Below are positions 26,207 to 34,743 of a stretch of DNA of 64,000 nucleotides, one piece after another. The notes beneath the pieces are model-generated. The model had not been told where the DNA came from, did not search any database, and saw only the letters and a list, made by a program, of their open reading frames with translations. The number at the start of each line of letters is the position of its first letter. Within the stretch, counting starts at the first letter, position 1. This stretch comes from Parabacteroides distasonis ATCC 8503 (GTDB lineage Bacteria > Bacteroidota > Bacteroidia > Bacteroidales > Tannerellaceae). The stretch is from contig NC_009615.1 in assembly GCF_000012845.1 (NCBI RefSeq), forward strand, positions 4,726,001-4,790,000, read 5' to 3'. The translations under genes were made by a program, and so were the position numbers.

Positions 26207-27157
26207 ATGAAACTCAATTTATCCGCCAGATTTTTAATGCTGGTCCTGCTTTGTGGTTCTTGCGTATTGAACACGCCAAAGGAGGAGCTTGAATACAAGG
26301 GAATGAATACGCTACAGATATCAAATGTAGATGATTTGATATCTTTCTACCAATATGCGGATGACCGAATTCCTTTAATTAGCGGGCACCGAGGCGGACG
26401 GGGAAAAGGTTATCCTGAGAACAGTATGGAAACCTTTGAAAATACCCTCTCTTATACTCCTGCCACGTTCGAGATAGATCCGAGGTTAACCAAAGATAGT
26501 GTTATCGTCCTTTTCCACGATGATACACTGGAGCGTACCAGTAATGGGACCGGGAAAGTTTCTGATTATACTTGGGAAGAATTGCAAAATTTCCGTTTGA
26601 AGGATCCCGAAGGAAATATCACAAACTATCGTATCCCGACTTTAGAGGAAGCGATTCGTTGGGCCCGTGGAAAAACAATCCTAATCCTTGATAAGAAGGA
26701 TGTTCCGATGGAGCGCACTGCTCAGTTGATTACCGATATGCAAGCGGAACCTTATGTAATGATTACGGTTCATGATGGTGCCTCGGCTCGTTTCTTTTAC
26801 GAGAAAAATCCGAATTTCATGTTTGAGGCTTTCGTGAAAACGAAAGAAGCGGTTCAAGACTATGAGGATAACGGTATACCTTGGAGCCATATCATGGCTT
26901 ACGTAGGTCCGAAGATTACCCCCGAAGTCCGTGAGGTAATCGATATGTTGCATGAAAGAGGTGTCATGTGCATGATATCTACCGCTCCCTCCGACGATAA
27001 ACTATCCACACCCGAAAGTCGTGCTGAAGCATACCGTATGATCATCCGTCAAGGCGTGGACATCATAGAGTCTGACCGACCTATAGAGGTTGCTGAAGCG
27101 ATCTCTAGCTTGATTCCGGTTAGCAGTTCCAAAGGAAAGTTTTTCTCTACACTATAA
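26207..27157 (+). CDS. glycerophosphodiester phosphodiesterase family lipoprotein
   Basis: 316 residues: lipoprotein signal (MKLNLSARFLMLVLLCGSC) then a GDPD TIM barrel with 'SGHRGGRGKGYPENSMETFE' (His-Arg, and E-N), 'FEIDPRLTKDSVIVLFHDDTLERTSNGTGKV' (E-x-D and H-D), 'LDKKD' and C-terminal 'DIIESDRPIEV'. All catalytic and metal residues are present. GDPDs release sn-glycerol-3-phosphate from phosphodiesters; some Bacteroidota members sit in glycan loci. The next gene, glutamine synthetase, starts 18 bp later. Confidence 0.92.
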   Translation: MKLNLSARFLMLVLLCGSCVLNTPKEELEYKGMNTLQISNVDDLISFYQYADDRIPLISGHRGGRGKGYPENSMETFENTLSYTPATFEIDPRLTKDSVIVLFHDDTLERTSNGTGKVSDYTWEELQNFRLKDPEGNITNYRIPTLEEAIRWARGKTILILDKKDVPMERTAQLITDMQAEPYVMITVHDGASARFFYEKNPNFMFEAFVKTKEAVQDYEDNGIPWSHIMAYVGPKITPEVREVIDMLHERGVMCMISTAPSDDKLSTPESRAEAYRMIIRQGVDIIESDRPIEVAEAISSLIPVSSSKGKFFSTL

Positions 27158-27175
27158 ACATAATCAATATAAAAC

Positions 27176-28678
27176 ATGAACAAAGAACTAGAAATGACTC
27201 CCAACGTATTAGTGGAGTTTTTACAAAAGCCAGCGTCCGAGTTTACGAAAGAGGACATTATCCGTTATATCTATGAGAAAGATATCCAGATGGTTAATTT
27301 TATGTATCCTGCAGGCGACGGACGTTTGAAAACACTGAACTTTGTAATCAACAATGCAGCTTATCTGGATGCGATCTTGACTTGCGGTGAGCGTGTGGAT
27401 GGCTCTAGTCTTTTCTCGTTTATCGAGGCGGGGAGTAGTGACCTGTATGTGGTGCCCCGTTTCCGTACGGCTTTCGAGGATCCGTTTGCGGAATTACCTA
27501 CGCTTACCATGCTTTGCTCATTCTTCAATAAGGATGGAGAACCCTTAGAAAGTTCCCCGGAATATACCTTGCATAAAGCTTGTAAGGCTTTTCATGAGGT
27601 GACGGGAATGGATTTTGAGGCAATGGGTGAATTAGAATATTACGTAATCGCACCGGATGAAGGCGTTTTCCCTGCTACCGACCAAAAAGGTTATCATGAA
27701 TCCGCTCCTTACGCTAAGTTCAATGAGTTCCGGACGGAGTGCATGCACTGCATAGCGCAAGCCGGGGGACAAATTAAATATGGTCATTCGGAAGTTGGTA
27801 ACTTTACGTTAAATGGTTTGATCTATGAGCAAAATGAGATCGAGTTCTTACCATGTCCTGCGGAAAATGCAGCGGATCAATTGATGATCGCAAAATGGGC
27901 GATCCGCAATCTAGCGCATGAATATGGATATAACATCACTTTCGCTCCGAAAATTACGGTGGGAAAAGCAGGTTCCGGTCTGCATGTCCATATGCGTATC
28001 ATGAAAAATGGCAAGAATCAGATGTTAGCGAATGGTATCTTATCCGAAACCGCCCGTAAGGCTATCGCTGGAATGATGTGCTTAGCTTCCTCTATTACGG
28101 CTTTTGGAAATACGAACCCAACCTCATATTTCCGCTTGGTTCCACACCAAGAAGCACCTACGAATATTTGTTGGGGAGATCGGAATCGTTCAGTTTTAGT
28201 TCGTGTTCCGCTAGGTTGGGCCGCAAAAACGGACATGTGTGCTTTGGCGAACCCATTGGAACCTGCCAGCCATTATGATACGAGCCAAAAGCAAACGGTC
28301 GAGATGCGTTCACCGGATGGCTCCGCTGATTTATACCAATTATTGGCAGGATTGGCAGTTGCGTGCCGCCATGGTTTTGAGATCGATGATGCTTTGGAAA
28401 TCGCTGAGAAGACTTATGTAAACGTGAATATTCATAAAGAAGAGAATCAAGATCGCCTAAAGACATTGGATCAACTCCCAGACAGTTGCGCAGCCTCAGC
28501 CGCCCGTTTAAGACAACAGCGTGCTGTTTTTGAAAAATATAACGTATTTAGTCCGAGTATGATAGACGGCATCATCCATAAACTGGAATCTTATGATGAC
28601 GCTTCTTTACGCAAGGACCTAGAGAATAATCCGGAAGAGATGTTGAAGCTGGTCAATACTTATTTCCATTGTGGCTGA
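27176..28678 (+). CDS. glutamine synthetase family protein (type I-like)
   Basis: 500 residues with the GS catalytic landmarks: 'GELEYYVIAPDEG', 'GHSEVGNFTLNGLIYEQNEIEFLPC', 'FAPKITVGKAGSGLHVHMRI', the ATP/glutamate loop 'NPTSYFRLVPHQEAPTNICWGDRNRSVLVRVP' and 'EMRSPDGSADLYQLLAGLAVA'. It converts glutamate and ammonia to glutamine, or acts on a related amine. It is not the large GSIII (about 730 residues) typical as the main GS in this phylum. It follows GDPD closely and ends in a strong terminator. Confidence 0.9.
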   Translation: MNKELEMTPNVLVEFLQKPASEFTKEDIIRYIYEKDIQMVNFMYPAGDGRLKTLNFVINNAAYLDAILTCGERVDGSSLFSFIEAGSSDLYVVPRFRTAFEDPFAELPTLTMLCSFFNKDGEPLESSPEYTLHKACKAFHEVTGMDFEAMGELEYYVIAPDEGVFPATDQKGYHESAPYAKFNEFRTECMHCIAQAGGQIKYGHSEVGNFTLNGLIYEQNEIEFLPCPAENAADQLMIAKWAIRNLAHEYGYNITFAPKITVGKAGSGLHVHMRIMKNGKNQMLANGILSETARKAIAGMMCLASSITAFGNTNPTSYFRLVPHQEAPTNICWGDRNRSVLVRVPLGWAAKTDMCALANPLEPASHYDTSQKQTVEMRSPDGSADLYQLLAGLAVACRHGFEIDDALEIAEKTYVNVNIHKEENQDRLKTLDQLPDSCAASAARLRQQRAVFEKYNVFSPSMIDGIIHKLESYDDASLRKDLENNPEEMLKLVNTYFHCG

Positions 28679-28702
28679 AAATCTTTTTTATGGTTTCACA
28701 AG

Positions 28703-28729
28703 AGGGTGTGTCATGACACACCCTTTTTA
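28703..28729 (+). terminator. rho-independent terminator after glutamine synthetase
   Basis: Perfect palindrome AGGGTGTGTCA/TGACACACCCT (28703-28724) followed by TTTTTA. Confidence 0.85.
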
Positions 28730-28863
28730 TGCCCTGCTTTCATTTCTTGAACTTTCCATTGCGTTTTTTTTGAATATCCGAGCACAAGAGAGGCCATAAA
28801 TTAAAACGAAAATATTCTAGAGAAGAAAAAAAAGATATAATAGTAAAAAAAACATGATAAAAA

Positions 28864-28894
28864 ATTGTTATTTACAAATAAAGGCTTACCTTTG
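28864..28894 (+). promoter_or_regulatory. promoter of MATE leader transcript
   Basis: ATTG (28864-28867), 19 bp, then TACCTTTG (28887-28894): a full -33/-7 pair of the Bacteroidota type. Transcription would begin near 28902, about 280 nt before the MATE start codon. Confidence 0.6.
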
Positions 28895-28972
28895 CCAACA
28901 TCAAAACAAAATGATGTTATAAATTCATTTTGAAGTTATATGTTTTTCAAGTTTAACCTTGACTGTGAGCAC

Positions 28973-29051
28973 AAAAGATTATCGCGAAGATCTTTTGAAC
29001 GGTTGGATAGAGACGTCTATTTAGCCGTTTTTTCTTTTAGCCCTATCCAAT
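28973..29051 (+). promoter_or_regulatory. attenuator-like structured leader upstream of MATE gene
   Basis: Hairpin AAAAGAT (28973-28979)/ATCTTTT (28990-28996) is followed by a terminator-like stem AACGG (28999-29003) with CCGTT (29024-29028) and six Ts. The strand GTTGGATAG (29002-29010) within that stem can instead pair fully, with one G-T, with CTATCCAAT (29043-29051) beyond the T-run. Two exclusive folds, one ending in a U-run, are the signature of attenuation. No known riboswitch class was recognised. 29052-29183 holds nothing else I can name. Confidence 0.45.
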
Positions 29052-29183
29052 AAAGCTATTCAGCTATTTGACAGATACAGCTTTATTTGTCACGGAGATT
29101 TTATATCCTTTTATTTTATGGATTACGAAATAACATACTGCATAAAAGCGGTATGTTGTATCGCACTATTATACAGTTGAGCA

Positions 29184-30476
29184 ATGAATTATACATATAA
29201 ACAAATATGGCTCATCAACTTTCCTGTAATGATGAGCATCTTAATGGAACAATTAATCAATATTACGGATGCTGTTTTCTTAGGCCACGTTGGAGAGATA
29301 GAATTAGGAGCGTCCGCTATCGCCGGAATTTATTATTTAGCGATTTATATGCTTGGTTTTGGATTTAGCATTGGGTTGCAAGTAATGGTAGCTCGAAGGA
29401 ATGGAGAGCAAGATTACAAGGAAACCGGCAAGACCTTTTTTCAAGGCTTATTTTTCCTTTTGGGATTGGCTATCTTTCTTTACCTTCTCATTCATACGGT
29501 TTCCCCATTTATACTAAAGAAGCTGATCGTTTCCTCGGATATTTATCGAGCGGTAATTCTATACTTGGATTGGCGTAGCTTTGGATTGTTGTTTTCATTC
29601 CCATTTTTAGCGATACGTTCTTTTTTAGTGGGGATAACGCATACAAAAGCTCTATCTTGGGCTGCTGCCATAGCGGTATTAATCAATATTCCTTTAAATT
29701 TTTATTTGATATTCACTAGGGAATTAGGAATCTCGGGGGCGGCAATTGCCTCTTCTTTGGCAGAGATGGGCTCCTTTATGATGCTTTCCTTCTATATGTG
29801 GATACGATTGGATAAAGAAAAATATGGGTTAAGGCCGGTCTATAATGGTAATTTACTTATAAAAGTCTTGAAGTTATCAACATGGAGTATGCTTCATGCG
29901 CTTATTAGTGTAGCCCCTTGGTTCTTGTTTTTCGTTTCAATTGAACATTTGGGAAAAATAGAGTTAGCGATTTCCAATATAACCCGGAGCGTATCGGCTA
30001 TATTTTTTGTGATAGCGAATTCTTTTGCGCTTACAACAGGCTCATTAGTCAGTAATGCGATTGGTGCGGGAGAAGGGAAGACACTATTTTCAATCTGTAG
30101 TAAAATTCTGAAATTAGGTTATACCATAGGATTTCCCTTGGTTGCGATTGCTTTATTGTGTAATCGATGGATTATTGGTTTTTATACGAGTAATGAACTA
30201 TTGATACAATTAGCTTTTGCCCCTTTTGTTGTAATGTTGTTGAATTACACTTTCGCTTTACCGGGTTATGTATATTTGAATGCTGTCGGAGGAACAGGAA
30301 AGACACAAATGACTTTCCTTTTTCAAGTTACGACAACAGCCATATATTTGGTTTATCTTTATTGGTTATGTCGCTACACGCAAGCTCCTCTCGCAATCTA
30401 TTTAACAGCGGAATACGTCTTTGTAATTCTGTTGGCTACACAATCTATTTTTTATTTGAAAAAGAAACATTACTAA
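29184..30476 (+). CDS. MATE-family efflux transporter
   Basis: 430 residues with twelve hydrophobic helices in two six-helix bundles. MATE features: 'NFPVMMSILMEQLINITDAVFLGHVGEIELGASAIAG' at the start and the matching second-half 'TRSVSAIFFVIANSFALTTGSLVSNAIGAGEG'. MATE proteins export cationic drugs, flavins or metabolites using Na+ or H+ gradients. The leader upstream looks structured, so expression may respond to a small molecule or translation stress. Confidence 0.93.
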   Translation: MNYTYKQIWLINFPVMMSILMEQLINITDAVFLGHVGEIELGASAIAGIYYLAIYMLGFGFSIGLQVMVARRNGEQDYKETGKTFFQGLFFLLGLAIFLYLLIHTVSPFILKKLIVSSDIYRAVILYLDWRSFGLLFSFPFLAIRSFLVGITHTKALSWAAAIAVLINIPLNFYLIFTRELGISGAAIASSLAEMGSFMMLSFYMWIRLDKEKYGLRPVYNGNLLIKVLKLSTWSMLHALISVAPWFLFFVSIEHLGKIELAISNITRSVSAIFFVIANSFALTTGSLVSNAIGAGEGKTLFSICSKILKLGYTIGFPLVAIALLCNRWIIGFYTSNELLIQLAFAPFVVMLLNYTFALPGYVYLNAVGGTGKTQMTFLFQVTTTAIYLVYLYWLCRYTQAPLAIYLTAEYVFVILLATQSIFYLKKKHY

Positions 30477-30489
30477 AAAACGAAGAAAG

Positions 30490-30624
30490 ATGATGACTAA
30501 AATATATCCACGTACGGGAAATAAACAAACCGTATATCTAAATACCATTATACAAGATCCTCAAATAGTGGGATTGGCCTATAGACAAGATTCGCCAGTG
30601 TTTACCATACATTATGAATGGTGA
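30490..30624 (+). pseudogene. N-terminal scrap of Vat-like xenobiotic acetyltransferase
   Basis: 44 codons starting MTKIYPRTGNKQTVYLNTII after a doubled ATG. The first 25 residues resemble the start of streptogramin/xenobiotic acetyltransferases ('KIYPxxGNKxTVYLKxxIxNPN'); the rest of the left-handed beta-helix enzyme is absent and the reading becomes unrelated before the stop. It follows the MATE gene by 13 bp. The two may once have been a drug-resistance pair. Similarity is judged by eye over a short span. Confidence 0.45.
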
Positions 30625-30670
30625 TTTAGATGAGTTATTATCTATTGAGGATGACATATTTTTCTTGTCG

Positions 30671-32758
30671 CTATTTTAGGAACTGGTAAGAAGTAAAAAC
30701 CTTATTATGACGTTCTCCCAACTCATTTACCATTTGCTCGGCTTCTTCTTGGGAAATCAAACCCTGTTCCTTGAATTGTTCTATCCTCTTTTTTTCGTTG
30801 CTCAATAACATACGGACAGACTTGCGAGTCACAGCCTCTTTATATGATTTAGGATAATCAATGGATATTTTTGTGATAAAATTCGATGCTCTAGTTATAT
30901 TTTTACGGATCTCGACTTGTAAAAGCGACAAGCAACTTTCATATTCGGTAGAGACTGTTTCCGAGGAGCCAAACTCGTTAACCAGTTTCAAGGACTCTTT
31001 CTGGGCTATGATCAATCCCCTTGCCAAATCGTACCCTAAAATAATTCTGTCTTGATAGTAAATATCTGCCCATTTTTGGAAAAAACGAGAGAAAAACTTC
31101 ATACTGATTATCCATGAAGGTTCCTCACAGAATTCAAAAATATCGCCTCGGTCGCATAGAGGTTTCTTTCCGTCTCGATCGTATTGTTCATCAATTGCGG
31201 CATTTAAACGTCTTTGCGTCCCGGATGAAATGACACCGTTTGTGTATAGGCTCCAATAGAGCGAGCGCTCTCTATCCAAGATTCGTAGACGTATGTCTGC
31301 CATTACGTCTTTGGTACGGACAGGCATTTCCGGATATATTTCTTTTTGAGGTAGGAACTGTTCGACAATACTCCAGTCTGTTGCTTCCAACGCTTCCTTC
31401 TGTTTCAAATCTTTTAGGTATTTTTCAGAACCTTCGTACAACTGCTTTTTTACGCTATAATCCAAAAGAAGCTTGGAGGACGGTATCTCTGCCAATCCCA
31501 ATTTCTTTAGAAGCCAACCGATTGTAGTCGCATTTATTGTCAATGTTAAAGTTACAATCCCAGCCGTAAGGAAAAGTACTTGCCGACGTATTGGTTCTGG
31601 TATCGAAAAGGTATACGATACCATCAGTGCCATCGTTAGTCCCAATGCACCACGTAATCCTCCCCAACTCAAGATCGTGGACTCTCGCACCGACAAGCCA
31701 TATCCGGACCGTTTCATGATCGGATAAAATATGGTTATTATTAATATACGAATGATATTTATCCCGGCATATACACAGATAAGAATCAATAAATCCATCC
31801 ATGAGAAGTCTACCTTCAATGCTATTACGACACCTACAATTATGAATATCAATGTATTTGCTATGTGTGCCGCCAATTCCCAAAATTGACGCATGAATTT
31901 ATTGACCTGCGGTTTCAACCTCAGACGGCCCATGTAAGAGACTGTCAAACCGAAACCGACCAAAGCGATTACTCCCGATACTTCCAAATAATTTTGCGCT
32001 ATGACAAAAGTCATATAAGCGGAAAGAATCATCACGCTGTTTTGAAGCATCTCGTCTCCATTTACATTTGTGATAAATTGAATACACAAATAAGCCAAAA
32101 GCGTACCAACCAGGGCTCCTCCGGCAACGACCATGATAAAGTCCGCTACGGGAGAATCCGAAACACCAGTAGCGGTATAGGCTCCGAAAAACAGCATGAA
32201 AAGGACAATACCGGTTCCATCGTTTAGCATCGACTCGGCATCCACTAGCGTCGAGAAACGTTTACTGGTGCCTAGCTCTTTCAACAATGCGACAATGGCC
32301 ACTGGGTCTGTCGCACTTATCAAGGCTCCGAACATCAATGCAAATGTCCAGTTCCACCCTTCATAAGAAGGGGCGAACGTTCCGATCCCTATCATCAAGG
32401 CAGCCGTCAGCAACATCGCAATAATGACACCCGGTACGGACAATATAGTGGCATTTGTCAATGTTTTTCGAAAGATATGCACGTCCAGTTCATAAGCAGC
32501 GTCGAATATCAAGATCGGAAGAAAAATATAAAGTATCATATCGGGATTAGCATTTCCGGCAAAATCGATCGATGATTTTAATATAGGAATGCTTTCCAAC
32601 CAGCCTATCCGGTCAAACGTACCGATCAATAATCCAAAGGCAAATAGCCCGACCGTGTAAGGAAGAGGCATCTTTTTTAATCCGAATTTTAAAATCGCAC
32701 CTCCCATCAACCTTATCAATACAAAAAATAATGGGGCCAGTAAATTATTCGTTTCCAT
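30671..32758 (-). CDS. CPA1-family Na+/H+ antiporter (NhaP-like)
   Basis: 695 residues: about 12 transmembrane helices in the first 420, then a 270-residue cytoplasmic tail rich in charged helices. Ion-site motifs are intact: 'LISATDPVAIVALLKELG' (Asp151) and 'AESMLNDGTGIVLF' (Asn179-Asp180), the CPA1 ND pair for electroneutral Na+/H+ exchange. The last transmembrane part has 'STILSWGGLRGALGLTMAL'. It lies directly behind the otsAB-GH15 operon on the same strand but has its own sigma-54-type promoter at 32788-32803. Confidence 0.93.
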   Translation of the reverse strand: METNNLLAPLFFVLIRLMGGAILKFGLKKMPLPYTVGLFAFGLLIGTFDRIGWLESIPILKSSIDFAGNANPDMILYIFLPILIFDAAYELDVHIFRKTLTNATILSVPGVIIAMLLTAALMIGIGTFAPSYEGWNWTFALMFGALISATDPVAIVALLKELGTSKRFSTLVDAESMLNDGTGIVLFMLFFGAYTATGVSDSPVADFIMVVAGGALVGTLLAYLCIQFITNVNGDEMLQNSVMILSAYMTFVIAQNYLEVSGVIALVGFGLTVSYMGRLRLKPQVNKFMRQFWELAAHIANTLIFIIVGVVIALKVDFSWMDLLILICVYAGINIIRILIITIFYPIMKRSGYGLSVRESTILSWGGLRGALGLTMALMVSYTFSIPEPIRRQVLFLTAGIVTLTLTINATTIGWLLKKLGLAEIPSSKLLLDYSVKKQLYEGSEKYLKDLKQKEALEATDWSIVEQFLPQKEIYPEMPVRTKDVMADIRLRILDRERSLYWSLYTNGVISSGTQRRLNAAIDEQYDRDGKKPLCDRGDIFEFCEEPSWIISMKFFSRFFQKWADIYYQDRIILGYDLARGLIIAQKESLKLVNEFGSSETVSTEYESCLSLLQVEIRKNITRASNFITKISIDYPKSYKEAVTRKSVRMLLSNEKKRIEQFKEQGLISQEEAEQMVNELGERHNKVFTSYQFLK

Positions 32759-32787
32759 ATTGATTCACTATTTAACTGCAAGGAGCT

Positions 32788-32803
32788 GGCAATTTTTGAG
32801 CCA
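32788..32803 (-). promoter_or_regulatory. sigma-54 promoter of the antiporter gene
   Basis: The minus strand reads TGGCTCAAAAATTGCC: GG and GC elements exactly 10 bp apart, close to the consensus TGGCAC-N5-TTGC. The implied start is near 32777, leaving about 19 nt before the ATG at 32758. Confidence 0.65.
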
Positions 32804-32876
32804 ATAGCGTTCGAAGATATATAATTATTTAATAATGAGATATCTATGAGCTTTGTCCTATAAAAAGAGAATAAAA

Positions 32877-32916
32877 TCTCTTTCATAGTGAAAAAATATT
32901 TCCAAAATGAAAGAGA
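32877..32916. promoter_or_regulatory. palindromic upstream site (enhancer candidate; could also terminate GH15 transcript)
   Basis: Perfect 10-bp arms TCTCTTTCAT (32877-32886) and ATGAAAGAGA (32907-32916), with a GGAAATATTTTTTCA-type core between them on the minus strand. The centre is about 95 bp upstream of the sigma-54 promoter, as for an NtrC-type activator site. A T-rich stretch after it on the minus strand means it may also work as the terminator of the otsAB-GH15 transcript. Confidence 0.5.
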
Positions 32917-32926
32917 TACAGAAGGT

Positions 32927-34714
32927 TTATTTAAAAAACAGTCGTATGTCCTCTTCCGAAAACAATATAGCGGTATTGACTAGTGCCAAATGGGAATATG
33001 CTTGAGGAAAATTCCCCAGTTGCTCCTTGGTTTCAAAATCAATGTCTTCACTGAAAAGTCCCAAGTGATTTGAATTATGAAGCATTTCCTCAAACAGACT
33101 ACGTGCTTCTTCTTTTTCTCCTATGACATAAAGAGCACGAATGAGCCAGAACGTACAAATAGTAAAGGCGGAAGAGGGAAGTCCGAAATCATCATGAGAT
33201 TTATAACGGTACATCAACCCTTTGTAAAGTAACGCATTCTTTATCGCTTGCACTGTTTTATGGTAGCGTATGTCTCTCGGATCGATAAATCCGTACGGTT
33301 CCATTAACAACAAGGACGCATCAAGGTCGGAATTACCGTAGGCTTGCGAGAAACTTTGCATCTCTTCTTTCCAACCGTTTTTCATGACATTTTCTTTGAT
33401 TACGGCCACTTCTTCCGACCAACGTCTCCGGTATGTCGGTTTGTTTAATAAATCTGCAATACGAGCTCCCCTGTCTAATGCGACCCAGCACATAACTTTG
33501 GAGGAAACAAAATGCTGTCCTTCTCCTCTAATCTCCCAAATGCCTTTGTCTGGTTTTTTCCAGTCAATCATCACATTCGTCAGGATACTTTTTACCATTT
33601 CCCACATATCTTCCACCTCGTCCAATGTACCGGGCATCAAACGATAGTATTGGTAGATCAGGTCCATTAAATAGCCGAACGAGTCATTTTGAAGCTGGTG
33701 GTAAGCATCATTACCGATCCGAACGGGTCGTGAGTTCTTATAACCGGAAAGATGTCCCAGAATAACTTCCGTCAATTTTCTTTCTCCGCGAATACCGTAC
33801 ATGATCTGGTAAGTATCGTGTTGAGAAACAAAAGTAGACTGGACAAATCTCATGAACCGCCTTGCGGCTTCGACATGGCCTATCTGGAACAAAGTTTCAA
33901 TGGACATGGAGGCGTCGCGCAGCCAACAAAAACGATAATCCCAGTTACGGACTTCTCCGATCGTTTCCGGTAGGCTAGTTGTTATGGCCGCCAATACGGC
34001 TCCATTATAAAAAGACATCAATTTTAAAACTAGGAGACTTCGCTCAATGACATCGTTATAGACCGTAAACTTCTTGGTTCGGTCAGTCCAATTTAGCCAA
34101 TAAACCAGCGTCCGGCAGTATTCCAGTTTCTCACGCTCAATGTTGACGGGGATTACTTTCTCGTTATATGAAAGTAGCAAGAACTCGTCCTTAGCCAGTA
34201 TGATTTCTTTCTGTTCCAAGATCTTGTGCAAAGGTAGTGAGGAATAAAGATATTGCCTATCTTTGCTGTTAGAAGTAGAGTAGGTCTCTATATATTCCGA
34301 GGTCGTGTTGAAAATTGTCTTTCCACGGGCATAGTCCGGAGCCGGCTCATAGTTGATTTTAAAACGGGGAGTACCTTTGATTCTGCGGATATATCGGTAG
34401 ATCTCTGCCGGACGATAACAATTGCTCGCATCGCTCAGATGGTAACAAGGCATGAAATCTACAACGGCAAATTCATTTTCTTCTGATACGAAGTTGGTCG
34501 AAAGAATATTTGTATGAGGAACATACGATTGCGATATTTGATAATCCGGAGAAACCTCGAAGCCGAAATATCCCCCTTTCTCCCGATCGAGCAATGACGC
34601 AAAGATGGAAGGTGAGTCGAAGTTAGGGAAACATAACCAATCTATACTGCCTTTATCCGAAATCAAAGCCGCTGTGCAGCAATTTCCTATTACTCCGTAA
34701 TTTAACTTGTCCAT
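32927..34714 (-). CDS. glycoside hydrolase family 15 protein (trehalase/glucoamylase-like)
   Basis: 595 residues, no signal peptide, so cytoplasmic. GH15 order: N-terminal beta-sandwich ('YGVIGNCCTAALISDKGSIDWLCFPNFDSPSIFASLLD'), then the (alpha/alpha)6 barrel with 'RNWDYRFCWLRDASMS' (about 258-273), 'GHLSGYKNSRPVRIGNDAY', 'IWEIRGEGQHFVSSKVMCWVALDRGARIAD' carrying the catalytic-acid region, and 'AYSHLALVNTAIL'. Some GH15 enzymes are trehalases. Starting 29 bp after the otsAB stop, trehalose is the likeliest substrate, giving synthesis and breakdown in one operon. Maltose or glucan hydrolysis is the alternative. Confidence 0.9.
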   Translation of the reverse strand: MDKLNYGVIGNCCTAALISDKGSIDWLCFPNFDSPSIFASLLDREKGGYFGFEVSPDYQISQSYVPHTNILSTNFVSEENEFAVVDFMPCYHLSDASNCYRPAEIYRYIRRIKGTPRFKINYEPAPDYARGKTIFNTTSEYIETYSTSNSKDRQYLYSSLPLHKILEQKEIILAKDEFLLLSYNEKVIPVNIEREKLEYCRTLVYWLNWTDRTKKFTVYNDVIERSLLVLKLMSFYNGAVLAAITTSLPETIGEVRNWDYRFCWLRDASMSIETLFQIGHVEAARRFMRFVQSTFVSQHDTYQIMYGIRGERKLTEVILGHLSGYKNSRPVRIGNDAYHQLQNDSFGYLMDLIYQYYRLMPGTLDEVEDMWEMVKSILTNVMIDWKKPDKGIWEIRGEGQHFVSSKVMCWVALDRGARIADLLNKPTYRRRWSEEVAVIKENVMKNGWKEEMQSFSQAYGNSDLDASLLLMEPYGFIDPRDIRYHKTVQAIKNALLYKGLMYRYKSHDDFGLPSSAFTICTFWLIRALYVIGEKEEARSLFEEMLHNSNHLGLFSEDIDFETKEQLGNFPQAYSHLALVNTAILFSEEDIRLFFK

Positions 34715-34743
34715 AAAAATTATTTTTTATTTGTCCACAATCC

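Noticed and set aside
27176..28678. Main nitrogen-assimilation glutamine synthetase with an ammonium-linked operon
   Set aside because: No PII, amt or glutamate synthase genes are adjacent and the gene follows a glycan locus, so the specific role was left open.
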